Assembly: GCA_032622095.1 (NCBI GenBank)
Contig: CP136066.1
Coordinates: 43,289,835 to 43,353,834, forward strand
Reading direction: 5' to 3'
DNA length: 64,000 bases
Source: Siphonodentalium dalli
Taxonomy: Eukaryota > Mollusca > Scaphopoda > Gadilida > Siphonodentaliidae
Made by a program: the position numbers and the translations under genes. The notes beneath the pieces are model-generated. The model saw only the letters and a program-made list of their open reading frames with translations, did no database searches and was not told the origin of the DNA. This document shows positions 35,400 to 47,545 of the stretch, in pieces (positions within the stretch are counted from its first letter, which is position 1; each line of letters begins with the position of its first letter).

Positions 35400-37285
35400 G
35401 AATGTCTGTCTGTCTGTCTGTCTGTCTGTGTTCTATAGAAATTCACAGGGGACCATCTAGATGATGCCAAAGGGGTCTACTAGGAGTAGCTTTGTACGAG
35501 AAAGATAATGGTCGGGGTTAGAATTTTCTAAAGTGACGCCGTTGTTGTCAGGGGCAGAAAATGGGAAGGGGCAGAAAAAAAATTGCCACCAAACTTATAT
35601 ATAATCATCCCCATAATATGAGGAATCCAATGGTGTGTTTTAAATATGGCAAAAGTTGCGCCGTTCGCGTCAGGGGTGCCCGGAAGGGGGAGGGGCAGAA
35701 TTTTTTTCTGTCGCCGATTGCCACGAAACTTACATATAATCATCCCCATGGTATGAGGAACCCAAATTGTTTAAATATGTCAAAAGTGGCGTCGTTCGAG
35801 TCAGGGTTGTACGAAAGGAGAGAGGGGCACCAAACTTGATAAAACTAATTTTAGCGCCCATTTCCACCAAATTGATATATATTCTTCTTCATGATACAAG
35901 GAATCTAATTGTACGATTTAAGAACGCCAAATTGTTGTCCAAACGATGAGATATTGGGAGGGGTGGGCACTAAATTTGATAATAATTGGTTTAGTCGCCG
36001 ATTGCCACCACACTTATACAAAAGCATCCCCATTGTATGAGGAGTTTAATGGTGTGGCTTATATCTGTCAAATATGGCCTCATTCGAGTCAGGGGTGTAT
36101 TGAAAGGGACAGGGGCACAAAATTGATGCACAATTATTTTGGCGCCAATTTCCACCAATTTGATACACGTTCTTATCCATGATACGAGGAATCTAATCGT
36201 GTGATTTAAAGACGCCATAGTGGTGCTGTTTAGGTGAGAGATGGGGAGGGAGGGATTGGCACCAAATTTGATAACAAAAATTGTATATAAATTGTGTATA
36301 GAGATGAGAGCGACACAAAAGGTTATATCTATATGTTTAGTGCCGATTTCCACCAGATTGATACATATTCTTCTCCGTGATACGAGGAATATTATCATGT
36401 GGTTTAGATACACCAAATTGGTGCCCTATGGGAGAGAGATATGGGGACCTTCAATTTGATACAAATTTGTATACTCGCCAATTTTCACCAATCTATATCT
36501 ATATTTGCAAATGTCTGTCTGTCTGTCTGTGTTCTATAGAAATTCACAGGGAACCATCTAGATAATACCAAAGGGGTCTACTAGGGGTATCTTTTCACGA
36601 GAAAGATAATGGTGCGGGTTAAAATTGTCTAAAGTGACGCCGTTGTTGTCAGGGACAAAAAGGGGGAAGGGCATGGACAAAAATTTCACCAAACTTATAA
36701 GCAATCATCCCCATGATATTATCAATCTAATGGAGTGGTTTAAATATGTGAAAAGTGGCGCCGTTCAAATTGGCGGGCATGGAAGGGGAGAGGGGCACCA
36801 TAATTCATAAAACTATTTTTAGCGCCGATTTCAACCAAAATGATATACATTCTTCTCCGCGATACAAGGAATCTACTCGTCTGGTTTAAAGACGCCAATG
36901 TCGTACCGTTTGGATGAAATATTGGGTGAGGGGGCACTAACTTTGATGATAATTGTTTTTTACCACCAAACTTATACATAATAATTTCCATTATATCAGG
37001 AGTATAATGGTGTGTCTTAAAGCTGTCAAGAGTGGCATCATTCGAGTCAGGGTACACTGAAGGGAAGAGGGGCACCAGAGTTGATAAAAAACACTTTTGG
37101 CCCTGATTTCCACCAAATTGATACGTATTATTCTCCATAATATGAGGAATCTAATGGAGCGGTTTCAAAATACCAAAAGTGGCGCTGGTCGAGTCACGGG
37201 TGCATGGAATGGGAGGGACTGCACCAAAACTGATAAAAAATATTTCAGCACCGATTTCCACCAAATTGATACATAATATTATCCA
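35400..37285 (+). repeat. Internal repeats of the Helitron 5' region
   Basis: TTTCCACCAAATTGATA-type blocks followed by ATTCTTCTCCATGATA, AGGAATCTAAT and GACGCCA recur at roughly 200-280 bp spacing (for example near 35864, 36147, 36347, 36828, 37105 and 37256). A second Helitron-like 5' end, A|TCTATATCTATATTTGC plus TCTG repeats and TTCTATAGAAATTCACAGG, occurs at 36492. An (AAT)n run is at 37285-37315. Confidence 0.75.
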
Positions 37286-37899
37286 TGATAATAATAATAA
37301 TAATAATAATAATAAGGTATATCATTTATATAGCGCTTAATCCCTAGGTGCCATGCCCAGGGAGAGTTCCAAAACCCAGCCGTTCAAGTCAGATATTGAA
37401 TTTGGGAGGGGCAAAATAAATACTTTTTTTAATTCGGCGAATTACACCAAACATATATACCGTTACATACATATGCATGCTATTGTTACCTTTATCTGCT
37501 ATCGTTATATCTTATATCATGAAAACTTATGGTCTGATTTAAAGGTGCTACAACGTGCATGACGATCTTACTATTCTTTTGTTTTCCATTAATAAGTTCA
37601 TAATTTCCGGTTATACTGTTTACAATTTGTGAAATTTATTTCAATAATTGTGTGCGTAAATTACCGAGTTTTTCTCAGAATATCAGTTACATATCGACTA
37701 TCCTGAAATACATAGAGCCGGCGGATGCTTTCAAGATTGGGATCACGTCCCGAAATAGGAGGATCTAATGTGCTAAGGTATGTTATTTTTCATTATAGCC
37801 TCGCAAATATTCATAGTCAAAGTGACTCTCATTGTTTAGTGAATCGCCATATTCCCTTCCTTGCCATGAGCGTATCGTGAGCTTTACTCACCAATACTA

Positions 37900-40800
37900 C
37901 CGGTACTACCAGAGTCTTGGTCGTGGGAAAATGTAATGGTCCAGTGATCATATAGTAAACTGTACACATTGTCGGAACTGATTGGCGTTGTGCTCGCTGA
38001 TATAATTATTCACTAAACACCGGTTCGTCCATACGACAGATATAATTTATATTATAATCGCCATTTCGTTTCCTTGCTCCGATCGTACTTTTCTCACTAA
38101 TACAGGGATGTGACTAAAAATTTCTTTTTTGTTTATCCAATTTCCAAACATATGTCCTTGAAGCTGTTCAAGTTCCCAACTTGGTTTATTTCCAAAAAAA
38201 AGTATCATCCCCATACTTCAGAATTACCCAGCTGCTGCCTCAAACTTTCAAACTGTTTGGAACTGTTCAATATGACACAATGTTTGACAATTACTATAAT
38301 TATTAAATGTAGACCAAAGCTTTCAATTTGTAATTTCCCATCTGAAATCTTAAACATTAAGAATGAAAAGTTTCCATCTAATGGCCAATTCAGTCCAAAA
38401 ATGACCAAATGTAGAAAGGTTTGTGACTAAATACTGATTTAAATATTAGATATGATCAATGTCGATATAGCATTGGTTTTAAATTTCCAACTGATGGCGT
38501 GTCAGGTATGAACTTCCAACTATTGAATTTGTATTCTTTCAACCCATTATATCACCTGAAACCAATCACCCCCACCCCACCCATCGCCACATCCCTGCAC
38601 AAATAACACAGGTAGCACAAGAGTCTTGGTCGTGGGAACATTTCACGGTTCATTGGTCATAGAGTAAACAGCACACTTACCAATAATTAGCGACACGCGC
38701 TGAGCTATAATTTAATGGTGCACGATGGACCGGATCGCCCATACAGCAAATTGTTTTTTATTGGAAACGCTTCATATATTACTTTTTGTTAAAATCACAA
38801 TGTCCTGCCCGTTTGGAATGTCCAACATGGAATTTCCAAATGTATAGCAACCCACCCCTGACACATACCAAATTACCAACTTGGGTAAATTATATTTGTA
38901 CACCATCCCCTTTTCGATGGACCTTTTAGTGTGTTGGTAGTTTCCTATCTGACATTTCCAACTGATGTTGTGTCAGGTATGAACTTCCAACTATTGAAAT
39001 TGTATTCTTTCAACCCATTTTCTCACTTGAAACCAATCAAACACCCCCCCCCCCGCACCACATCCCTGCACCAACATACACGTAGCACCAGAGTCTTGGT
39101 CGTGGGAAAATTTCACGGTTCATTGGTTATAGAGTAAACAGAGCACACTTACCAATTAGCGACACGCGCTGAGCTATAATTGAAATGTGCACGATGGACC
39201 GGATTGCCCATACAGCTCATTCGGGGTTTTTTTTTATTGGAAACGCTCCATATATTATTTTGTTAAAATCGCAATGTCCACTTCATTGCCAAATTGTTTC
39301 ATTCACTCTCCTCTCCAACACAGGGACGTCGCTACAGCTGCCCGTTGAGGATGTCCAACTTGGAATGTCCAAATGTATAGCACCCCACCCCTGAAACTTA
39401 CATTTTGAACAATTATCCCCAAATGTCTCACACAGTAACCCCGCCCAAACGTCGCCACACCACTGCACCAATAATATACGGACAATATGAAGCGTCTTGG
39501 TTGTGAGAAAATGTCATAGTTCAGCGATCATAGAGTAAACATTATACATACTGTTGTCACCAATTAGCATTACCCGCGCTGGTCTATTATCACTGAATTA
39601 TTTAATGTAGACCATATATTGTTGGTGTTTTCCCACCGGACACTTCAATGTTGAGGTTGACAAGGTTCTATCTAATGGCCATTTCAGTCCAAAACTGACC
39701 AGACGTAGGAAAGTATGTGGATAAACACTGGTTGAAAATTAAAATATGAACACTATCAATGACGCATTAGTTTTAAATTTCCAATTGACGGTGTGTCAGG
39801 TATGAACTTCCAACTATTGAATTTGTATTATTTCAAACCAATATCTCACCGAAACCAATCACCGCCCCGCCCCCATGACCCAACCCGTCGCCACACCACT
39901 GCACCAATAATACAGGCAGTACCTGAGTCTTGGTCGTGGAAAAATTTCACGGTTCATTGGTCATAGAGCAAACAGTACACTTACCAATTAGCGTTACACG
40001 TGGTGAGCTATAATTGAAATGTGCATGATGGACCGGATCGCACAAAGAGCAGACAGTTTTTTTATTGGAAACTATCCATACATTATTTTGTTAAAATCGT
40101 AATTTCCACTTCCTTACCAAATTGTACCGTTCACTGTCCTCACAATTACAGGGACGTGACTATAGCTGCCAGAAACTGTTGGGGATGTCCAAGTTCCAAT
40201 TTCCAAATGTATAGCACCCCCCACTCCTTGATACATATCGTATTACATGTGTGCACCACCATTTGCGTTGGACCGTTCAATATGTTGGTAGTTTCCCATC
40301 TGACACTTTACGGTTAAAGTTGAATAGTTCCCAACTAATGGCCAATTCAGCCAACGGAAGGGGTCAAGCACGAATTCCATACTTTTGGATTTTATTTCAC
40401 TAATTTATCACCCCAAACGAAGCAACCCGCACCCACCTGTTGCGATAGCCCTGCACCAACAAAACGTATAATACAAGAGTTTTGGTCGTGGAAAATTTCA
40501 TGGTTCAGCGATCACAGCGTAAGCATACAAACACGGTACATTAACGTTACAGGCGCTGGTCAATAATTAATTAATGTAATATAACTGTCATCGCCCACTC
40601 CACAGAATTGAAAAAATAAACATTGTGTATGTCCATTGAAACTGAGCACCATAATTAGTTTTGCTGGTTTTCACAAAATGAGTTGTTTACCGCTATTTAA
40701 AGTGCCAAATTGGCACATTTCGCGACGGTCTAAGCATTCGTTTCTATGTGATACATGTATTCTCTTAGCAGGTTGGACAAAGAGTCTTGGACTATTTGTT
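37900..40800 (+). repeat. Larger internal repeats of the Helitron
   Basis: Blocks beginning GAGTCTTGGTCGTGGGAAAA recur at about 37913, 38619, 39088, 39490, 39921 and 40479, spaced 400-700 bp. They are followed by CGGTTCATTGGTCATAGAG, TAAACA and, later, GCTATAATTGAAATGTGC. Between them lie TTTTTTATTGGAAACG and CCAAATGTATAGCACCCCAC blocks. They are non-coding repeated leader DNA of the Helitron. Confidence 0.75.
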
Positions 40801-41026
40801 TAACATATTCGGTGAACACCCCACATGAATAACTATCATTGACGGTATGACGATTCGTTCATTTGTGACGTTATCCTAATATATTGAGCAAAGAGTCATA
40901 GGCTATTTGCTGACCAAATTAGTTTATCGTCCCCTCTAAATAATAAATGTGTGGTTCTATATATTTCGATAATTTTACTATTTTTTCTGATCATTTCAGA
41001 AACACAGAAATTGCAATTCAATCGAG

Positions 41027-41986
41027 ATGCCACCCAAGAAACGACCTTCGCTTGAATCGTTGCCAAATACACGGCGAACAAAGGCAGCCAGGACATCAGA
41101 GACAGAAGAACAGCTCACTCAGAGACAACAATCAGACGCAGCAAGACACGATTTACAACGCCAATCAGAGACATCACAACAAAGGCAGACTAGACAGCAT
41201 ACAGATGCAGAACGACATACATCACAGCGACAAGCAAAAAGACCACAACATAGACATACTAGACATCAGACAGACGCAGAACGGCATACATCACAACGAG
41301 ATGCAGAAACATCACAACATAGACAAACTAGAGAGCAGACAGACGCAGAACGGCATACATCACAACGAGATGCAGAAACATCACAACATAGACAAACTAG
41401 ACATCAGCCAGACGCAGAACGGCATACATCACAACGAGATGCAGAAACATCACCACATAGACTAACTAGAGAGCAGACAGACGCAGAACGGCATACATCA
41501 CAACGAGATGCAGAAACATCACAACATAGACAAACTAGTCATCAGACAGACGCAGAACGGCATACATCACAACGAGATGCAGAAACATCACAACATAGAC
41601 AAACTAGTCATCAGACAGACGCAGAACGGCATACATCACAACGAGATGCAGAAACATCACAACATAGACAAACTAGACATCAGCCAGACGCAGAACGGCA
41701 TACATCACAACGAGATGCAGAAACATCACAACATAGACAAACTAGAGAGCAGACAGACGCAGAACGGCATACATCACAACGAGATGCAGAAACATCACAA
41801 CATAGACAAACTAGTCATCAGACAGACGCAGAACGGCATACATCACAACGAGATGCAGAAACATCACAACATAGACAGACGCAGATCGTCATACAGCACG
41901 AAGATCACAATCTTATACTGCACAACAGTGGCATCAAGGTGCTTTCAATTATGATCCTAACCATGACTATCCATCGGAAAGAATAG
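41027..41986 (+). CDS. Helitron Rep-helicase, N-terminal repeat region
   Basis: Starts MPPKKRPS after AATCGAG. From about residue 60 it is a 23-residue (69 bp) repeat, TDAERHTSQRDAETSQHRQT plus RHQ or REQ, present nine to ten times and strongly basic/polar. Helitron proteins of animals often begin with shorter AERHRASR-type repeats of this kind, so the array looks like an expansion of a native feature. Near 41880 this frame leaves the conserved protein: the frame that goes on with RHTARRSQSY...FNYDPNHDY is a different one. The last ~35 residues here are therefore probably not the real continuation. Confidence 0.7.
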   Translation: MPPKKRPSLESLPNTRRTKAARTSETEEQLTQRQQSDAARHDLQRQSETSQQRQTRQHTDAERHTSQRQAKRPQHRHTRHQTDAERHTSQRDAETSQHRQTREQTDAERHTSQRDAETSQHRQTRHQPDAERHTSQRDAETSPHRLTREQTDAERHTSQRDAETSQHRQTSHQTDAERHTSQRDAETSQHRQTSHQTDAERHTSQRDAETSQHRQTRHQPDAERHTSQRDAETSQHRQTREQTDAERHTSQRDAETSQHRQTSHQTDAERHTSQRDAETSQHRQTQIVIQHEDHNLILHNSGIKVLSIMILTMTIHRKE

Positions 41987-42582
41987 TAACCATTGCCTCT
42001 ATGTCTAAACCATGTACCTATTGTGGAGCCATGAAGTGGGATAAGGAACCACCGGGAATGTGTTGCTCCAATGGCAAGATCAGAATAACCATACTTTCAG
42101 ACCCACCGGAGCCTTTGATGGGTCTTCTTATCGGCACCACACCCGAATCGAAGCATTTTCTGCAGAACATTCAAAGGTATAACAGCGCATTTCAGATGAC
42201 ATCGTTTGGAGCCAATATCATCAGAGAAAGAGGGTTTATGCCTACATTCAAAGTCCAAGGGCAGGTGTACCACATGATCGGATCTCTCGAGCCGCTGCCT
42301 GACGAACAACCCAGATATCTGCAGTTATACTTCGTGGGAGATCTTCAGAGCCAAGCGCGGAGTAGATACAACGGACACCAAGGAACGAGATTGGATATAA
42401 TTGTGAAACTACAGGAAATGCTACATGCAACCAATAGCGACGTTCAAAGTTTTAAGTATGCGTTGGAGTGTGCACCTACACAAGAATTTAATGTCGTCAT
42501 TGATGCTGATAAGAGACCATCTGGAGAGCATGCACGCCGATTTAACGCACCGGAATGCAACGAGGTAGCTGTGGTCACATGA
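41881..42582 (+). CDS. Helitron Rep-helicase, zinc-knuckle and pre-Rep segment
   Basis: Open from about 41881, with an in-frame Met at 42001. CTYCGAMKW....PPGMCC is the conserved cysteine cluster found before the Helitron-like N domain. The frame ends after [16 protein letters not shown], which corresponds to the family's ...RRYNxPxxxEVAxI. The next conserved block (KRDIVL.....LRRISE) is in another frame, implying a frame change near 42575. Confidence 0.75.
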   Translation, partial: ADRHTARRSQSYTAQQWHQGAFNYDPNHDYPSERIVTIASMSKPCTYCGAMKWDKEPPGMCCSNGKIRITILSDPPEPLMGLLIGTTPESKHFLQNIQRYNSAFQMTSFGANIIRERGFMPTFKVQGQVYHMIGSLEPLPDEQPRYLQLYFVGDLQSQARSRYNGHQGTRLDIIVKLQEMLHATNSDVQSFKYALECAPTQEFNVVIDADKRPSGEHARRFNAPECNEVAVVT

Positions 42583-44225
42583 CTGATGAACAATATGGAA
42601 AAAGGGACATTGTTCTAAAGTGCAGAGATAATAATCTCCGACGCATCAGCGAAACACACAGATCATATGATGCCCTGCAGTACCCTTTGTTGTTTGTGAA
42701 TGGGGAGGACGGTTATCACTTTGGAATTCAACAGGCAGGTGCAAACTCCAGAAAGACCGTTTCTTGCATGGACTTTTATGCCTATCATCTCATGGTACGC
42801 AGTGGCTCCTTCAATCATCTGCATAGAAGCCAGAATCTTTTCCACAAATTCGCCGTAGATATGTATGCCAAGATAGAGTCAGAGAGACTGTGTTATATTA
42901 GGACCCATCAAAAAGAACTTCGTGCTGACTCTTACATACACTTACGAGATGGTATCAATAATGATGTTACCGGGGGAGAGCTTGGCCAACTCTGTATTCT
43001 TCCCTCAAGTTGTACAGGCAGCCCACGTTACATGCACGAACGGACGCAGGATGCCATGACATATATGCGCAACTACGGCCGTCCGGATCTTTTTATAACA
43101 TTCACTTGCAATTCAAAATGGAAAGAAATCCAAGGTGAGCTTCTTCCTGGTCAAACTTACATCCACAGACATGATCTTACTGCCAGGGTGTTCCACCTGA
43201 AAGTGGTGAAATTGATGGATCTTCTGACAAAATCCCAAATTGCCGGACCAGTGCGCTGCCAGATGTACACCATAGAATGGCAAAAACGCGGGTTGCCGCA
43301 TGCGCATATTTTGATTTGGCTCATCACCAAAATTCACGCCAACCAGATTGATTCCATCATATCGGCAGAGCTTCCAGATCCTGCAATAGACAGACGGCTC
43401 TTCGATATTGTCAAAACACAAATGGTGCACGGCCCATGCGATTCTATTAACCACAACTCACCGTGCATGAAAGACAATAAATGCACCAAACGGTACCCCA
43501 AACCGTTTCTTCTGGAAACCAAAACAGCCGAAGATGGGTATCCGTCTTACAGAAGAAGACCTGAAGATGGTGGGTTACAAGCAATGGTTGGATATCATGA
43601 CATAGACAACAGATGGATAGTACCATACTGCCATTTGCTGACTAAGACATTTAACGCCCATATAAACGTTGAATTTTGCAACTCGGTTAAGTCAATCAAA
43701 TATGTGTGCAAGTACGTCAACAAAGGGTCGGATGCTGCTATGTATGCCCTGCAGCAAGATGTCCGCGACGAAGTTACCCAGTACCAGATGGGTCGATATA
43801 TAAGCAGTAATGAAGCTTTCTGGAGAATATTTGGATTTCCAATCCACGAACGACATCCTGCCATCCAACAACTTGCTGTCCATTTGGAAAATGGTCAGCG
43901 TGTTTATTTTACCGCCGAGAATGCTGCAAATCAAGCAATAGCACCACGAGATACAACACTGACGGCTTTCTTTAAGCTGTGTCAAGAGGATTCATTCGCC
44001 CTAACGCTGTTATATAACCAAGTACCATCCTACTACACCTGGCGCAACAACAGATGGAATCGAAGAAAACGAGGTGCTGTTGTAGAAGGTCATGCTGACA
44101 TTAGACTTGACACTGCTATTGGGAGAGTATATACCGTCCATCCCAACCAACATGAATGTTTCTTCTTAAGACTACTCCTACATGAAGTTAAGGGTCCCAC
44201 TTCGTTTGCAGATCTCCGACTGTGG
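42575..44225 (+). CDS. Helitron Rep (HUH nuclease) domain
   Basis: Conserved blocks in order are [18 protein letters not shown]; the Rep motif [11 protein letters not shown]; the HUH motif [10 protein letters not shown], with two His coordinating the metal (about 43299-43307); and [10 protein letters not shown] with the paired catalytic Tyr, two residues spaced four apart (about 43701-43715). HUH Rep nicks and rejoins DNA during rolling-circle transposition. All catalytic residues I can see are present. The frame leaves the family sequence after TSFADLRL, near 44220. The open frame as a whole runs 42555-44309. Confidence 0.85.
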
Positions 44226-46039
44226 ATGGAAATGTCTGCGCCACTTACCGAGAAGCATGCCTTATGCGCGAACTGCTCGAAGACGACACCCAATGGGATG
44301 CAACTTTAATGGAAGCTTCGGCATCGCACACAGCAACAAGTCTCAGAAATCTTTTTGCCATTATCCTCAAAACATGTGAAGTTTTTGATCCATTAGTGCT
44401 ATGGCAGAAATACCGAGACGATTTTTCTGAATATTTCAAAAACCAGGCCCAATTAAGGAACCCGGAAATGGAAATTGCTTACAGTGATGAGATCTACAAT
44501 ACTGCTTTAATTGACATCGAAGACAGAGTTATTTCTATGGGAGGAGACGGACTGCATACCCTTGGTCTCCCTCACACTGGTCGAAGCGAGCGGAACAACC
44601 TGACAACCGAGGTATTAAGGGAGACCTCATACGATATCGATGCTTTGGTCAGATACATTAATGAAAATGAACCAAAACTTTTACCTGACCAAAGATTAGC
44701 ATATTCCACCATCATCGATCGAGTGAATTCTCATACTGGAGGAATATTTTTTCTCGATGCACCAGGTGGGACTGGAAAAACATTCGTCACAAATCTGTTG
44801 CTTGCCAAAGTTCGTCAACAGAAAAAGATATCTGTCGCTGTTGCTTCGTCGGGTATTGCTGCCACTCTACTTCCGGGAGGTCGCACAGCTCATTCTGCAT
44901 TTAAACTGCCATTGGACCTGGCCACTAATGATGCTCCAGTTTGCAATATTCCCAAGACGTCTGAACTTGCGCAAGTTCTCAGAGCGTGCCACATGATCGT
45001 GTGGGATGAATGCACAATGGCACACAAGAGAGCTTTGGAGGCAATTGACAGAACATTGAAAGACTTGTGGAATTCAAGTGATCCGATGGGGGGACTCACT
45101 GTTGTGTTGTCAGTTGACTTTAGGCAAACGTTACCAGTCATTCCAAGGGGGACGAAAGCAGACGAGATCCAAGCTTGTCTGAAGTCTTCTTCGTTGTGGC
45201 ATCATGTTAGTACCATAAATCTTTCGACAAATATGCGAGCACAACTCTTTGGGGATCAGCTTTCTGGCCAGTTCGCACGAACATTATTAGAACTTGGAGA
45301 AGGTAAATTGCCTTTAGACGATAATGGTGATTTGGATCATGCCGTTCTGAGCACAGTTGTAACATCGGTTGATGAACTGATTTCACTGGTATTCCCAAGC
45401 TTACACGACCACTACCAAAATCGTTCTTGGTTGTGCGAAAGGGCAATTCTTGCGCCAAAAAATGTGACTGTGAACAGCATCAACAACAAACTTTTGGATG
45501 AAATACCCGGAAGCTCCCATTCTTACAAATCGGTTGACGTTGTTACAGATTCATCAGAGGTTGTCAACTATCCCACAGAATTTCTAAACTCATTAGAGCC
45601 ACCAGCAGGTCTTCCTCCTCACCATCTTCGACTGAAAGTAGGAGCACCGATCATGCTTCTGCGCAACTTAGACCAGCCTCGACTTTGCAACGGCACACGG
45701 CTGGTGATCACCAAGCTAATGGCTCATGTTATTGGGGCTATTATTATGACTGGCTGTGGCAAGGGAGAAGATGTATTTATACCACGTATACCACTCATAC
45801 CATCTGACATACCATTTCGGTTTAAGAGACTGCAATTCCCTGTTCGGCTATGTTTCGCAATATCAATTAATAAGTCTCAAGGACAAACTTTATCTGTTGT
45901 CGGTTTACAACTGCAGGAGTCTTGCTTTTCGCATGGGCAACTGTATGTAGGATGTTCTAGAGTTGGAAGTCCGAACAATTTGTTCGTCCACGCTCCTACT
46001 GGAAAGACTCGCAACATTGTGTATACTGAGGTTTTGTGA
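44222..46039 (+). CDS. Helitron helicase (Pif1-like) domain
   Basis: Walker A PGGTGKT lies at residues 181-187 of this frame, Walker B WDECT at about 261-265, motif [17 protein letters not shown] near 295-307, and the C-terminal motifs INKSQGQTL and QLYVGCSRV near 550-580. This is the superfamily 1 Pif1/RecD-like helicase that unwinds DNA behind the Rep nick. It ends TGA at 46037-46039. The first residues ([15 protein letters not shown]) continue the family sequence from the Rep frame, so a frame change lies near 44220. No internal stop is seen across 600 codons, which argues for recent loss of activity. Confidence 0.85.
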   Translation: MDGNVCATYREACLMRELLEDDTQWDATLMEASASHTATSLRNLFAIILKTCEVFDPLVLWQKYRDDFSEYFKNQAQLRNPEMEIAYSDEIYNTALIDIEDRVISMGGDGLHTLGLPHTGRSERNNLTTEVLRETSYDIDALVRYINENEPKLLPDQRLAYSTIIDRVNSHTGGIFFLDAPGGTGKTFVTNLLLAKVRQQKKISVAVASSGIAATLLPGGRTAHSAFKLPLDLATNDAPVCNIPKTSELAQVLRACHMIVWDECTMAHKRALEAIDRTLKDLWNSSDPMGGLTVVLSVDFRQTLPVIPRGTKADEIQACLKSSSLWHHVSTINLSTNMRAQLFGDQLSGQFARTLLELGEGKLPLDDNGDLDHAVLSTVVTSVDELISLVFPSLHDHYQNRSWLCERAILAPKNVTVNSINNKLLDEIPGSSHSYKSVDVVTDSSEVVNYPTEFLNSLEPPAGLPPHHLRLKVGAPIMLLRNLDQPRLCNGTRLVITKLMAHVIGAIIMTGCGKGEDVFIPRIPLIPSDIPFRFKRLQFPVRLCFAISINKSQGQTLSVVGLQLQESCFSHGQLYVGCSRVGSPNNLFVHAPTGKTRNIVYTEVL

Positions 46040-46727
46040 GAATATCTAACATTGCTAGAAATGACTTAAAGATGCCCTGACAAACAACCTTCATATTTAC
46101 GGTTTATATACCAGAAAATAATTGGACCCACGAACCCATCGTTATCATAATGAAGTGCGTATGGCCATGTACCAAATTTAAAAAGAGCACGTTTTTAATT
46201 CGTGTCAGTCTATAAAAAAAATCCAATATCGTCTCTTCTATAAAGAGCGTCCATGCTTATGTCGCCAAAGCGTATAGTGTCAATTTTGGCATATTTAACT
46301 GTTCCATATATTCTTAAATGTGAATGTTGTATATTTGTTAAACGACGAAAATGAAGGGAGTTCGTTTGTCTGAGAGTTACATATTCTGATTATTCGATAG
46401 TCCGAAAGTTGCGCACACATGTATGGAAATATGTAAAGTCGCACTAGCTTTTCAGAATATCTTGCAGCTTCCTCACATACATAAACTGGCCTGCGTTCCA
46501 ACATTGCGTTCAATTATCACGTGTGAGCGTGCAACACACACACAAGTGCGTGTACCTGAATCTTTACATAAATCACAAATATGCCCTAACAGCATCATAG
46601 CAATTCAGCAGAAACCACCACTATCACAATACATTAGCAGGGCTTGATCATTGGTGAGTGTATTGTATATGCTATCATTGTATATACTATACTATCAATA
46701 TTACACATATTACTTAATTACTTTTCA

Positions 46728-46756
46728 ACCCGCGCAACGCCGGGTAACCCTGCTAG
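46728..46756 (+). other. Helitron 3' terminus: hairpin plus CTAG
   Basis: ACCCGCGCAACGCCGGGT can form a ~7 bp stem with one bulged base, ending 7 bases before CTAG. This is the termination signal arrangement of Helitrons. The next base is T, the expected host nucleotide. Confidence 0.85.
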
Positions 46757-47146
46757 TATTAAATAAAAACAAATTTTGTTTGGGTTTGATATATTCGTTT
46801 AAAATCCAAAAACATAATGTCTTTTAATTCTGAATTGACATATTGATGGAGTTATTTGCTGATTGATTGATTGCCTTTTGATTTTATGTGTAGGATATTC
46901 ATTCTCTACATTTATGAAATAAAGGTTTTTTGTTAAGTTTGATATTTGGGGATTCGGATATGAAAACTGTTTGTGAACGTGAAGGCTTGCCGACGAGTTC
47001 ACGCACATTTCCATGCTCGAATCCCCAAATATGCGCATCAAGAGGATACATTCATCAAGAGGATACATTCATCAAGAGGATACATTCATCTCCACTGTAA
47101 TTCAATCCATCAACAAATTTAAATGAAACTTCACGAAAAGTACATC
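46757..47146. other. No gene recognised; short tandem repeat
   Basis: A CATCAAGAGGATACATT unit is repeated three times at about 47036-47092. A GGGGATTCGGATATGAAAAC to CGAATCCCC inverted pair lies at about 46949-47027. No gene was seen. Confidence 0.45.
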
Positions 47147-47545
47147 TTAACCCTTTACCCAACAGAAGGGCCCTGTGCCAATGCATTCTCTTATATATGC
47201 GAGTCGACCATAGGTCGCCTCGCATATATAAGAGAATGCATTGGCTTAACACATTAAAAATTATAAAATTGTTAAAGAATGTAAGAAAAAATGGTAAAAA
47301 GTGTTAAACAAAAATTTGTTTAGGCCAATGCATTCTCTTATATATGCGAGGCGACCTATGGTCGACTCGCATATATAAGAGAATGCATTGGCACAGGGCA
47401 TAACTGTAACTATCACAATGTGGTCAAGGAGCCGGTTCCAATGATACCCATATTTGTATGGTTCTATTGAGACAGACCGAAGATATTTTAGGCTGTTGAA
47501 GCTTTATTTGGCCGGTTTTGGCCGGTTTGTTGGGTAAAGGGTTAA
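47147..47545 (+). mobile_element. TTAA double-hairpin MITE, copy 5
   Basis: Complete, TTAA to TTAA. It shares GATACCCATATTTG with copy 7, where other copies have GATATCCATATTTG, suggesting a common source. Confidence 0.9.

Larger units (their letters stand above)
35383..46756 (+). mobile_element. Helitron, 11.4 kb, with Rep-helicase remains
   Basis: The 5' end is A|TC (TCTATATCTATATTTGCG, then TCTG repeats) at 35383. The 3' end is a hairpin ACCCGCGCAACGCCGGGT (46728-46745) followed 8 bases later by CTAG (46753-46756) and a host T. These features, and insertion between A and T without a target duplication, are diagnostic of Helitrons. 5.6 kb of repeat-rich non-coding DNA precedes the coding part at 41027-46039. 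The element could transpose by rolling circle only if the Rep-helicase frame were intact. Here the frame changes about three times, so this copy is probably dead, though otherwise well preserved. It lies 1.1 kb downstream of the Tpt1-like gene. Confidence 0.85.

Noticed and set aside
37670-37775. Exon-like piece after TTTTCTCAG inside the Helitron, perhaps a captured gene fragment
   Set aside because: Only about 29 codons, two frames equally plausible, and no recognisable domain.
41508-41954. A second repeat frame (HHNEMQKHHNIDKL) within the Helitron N-terminal region
   Set aside because: Shifted reading of the 69 bp repeat. The frame starting MPPKKRPS matches the known Helitron style.
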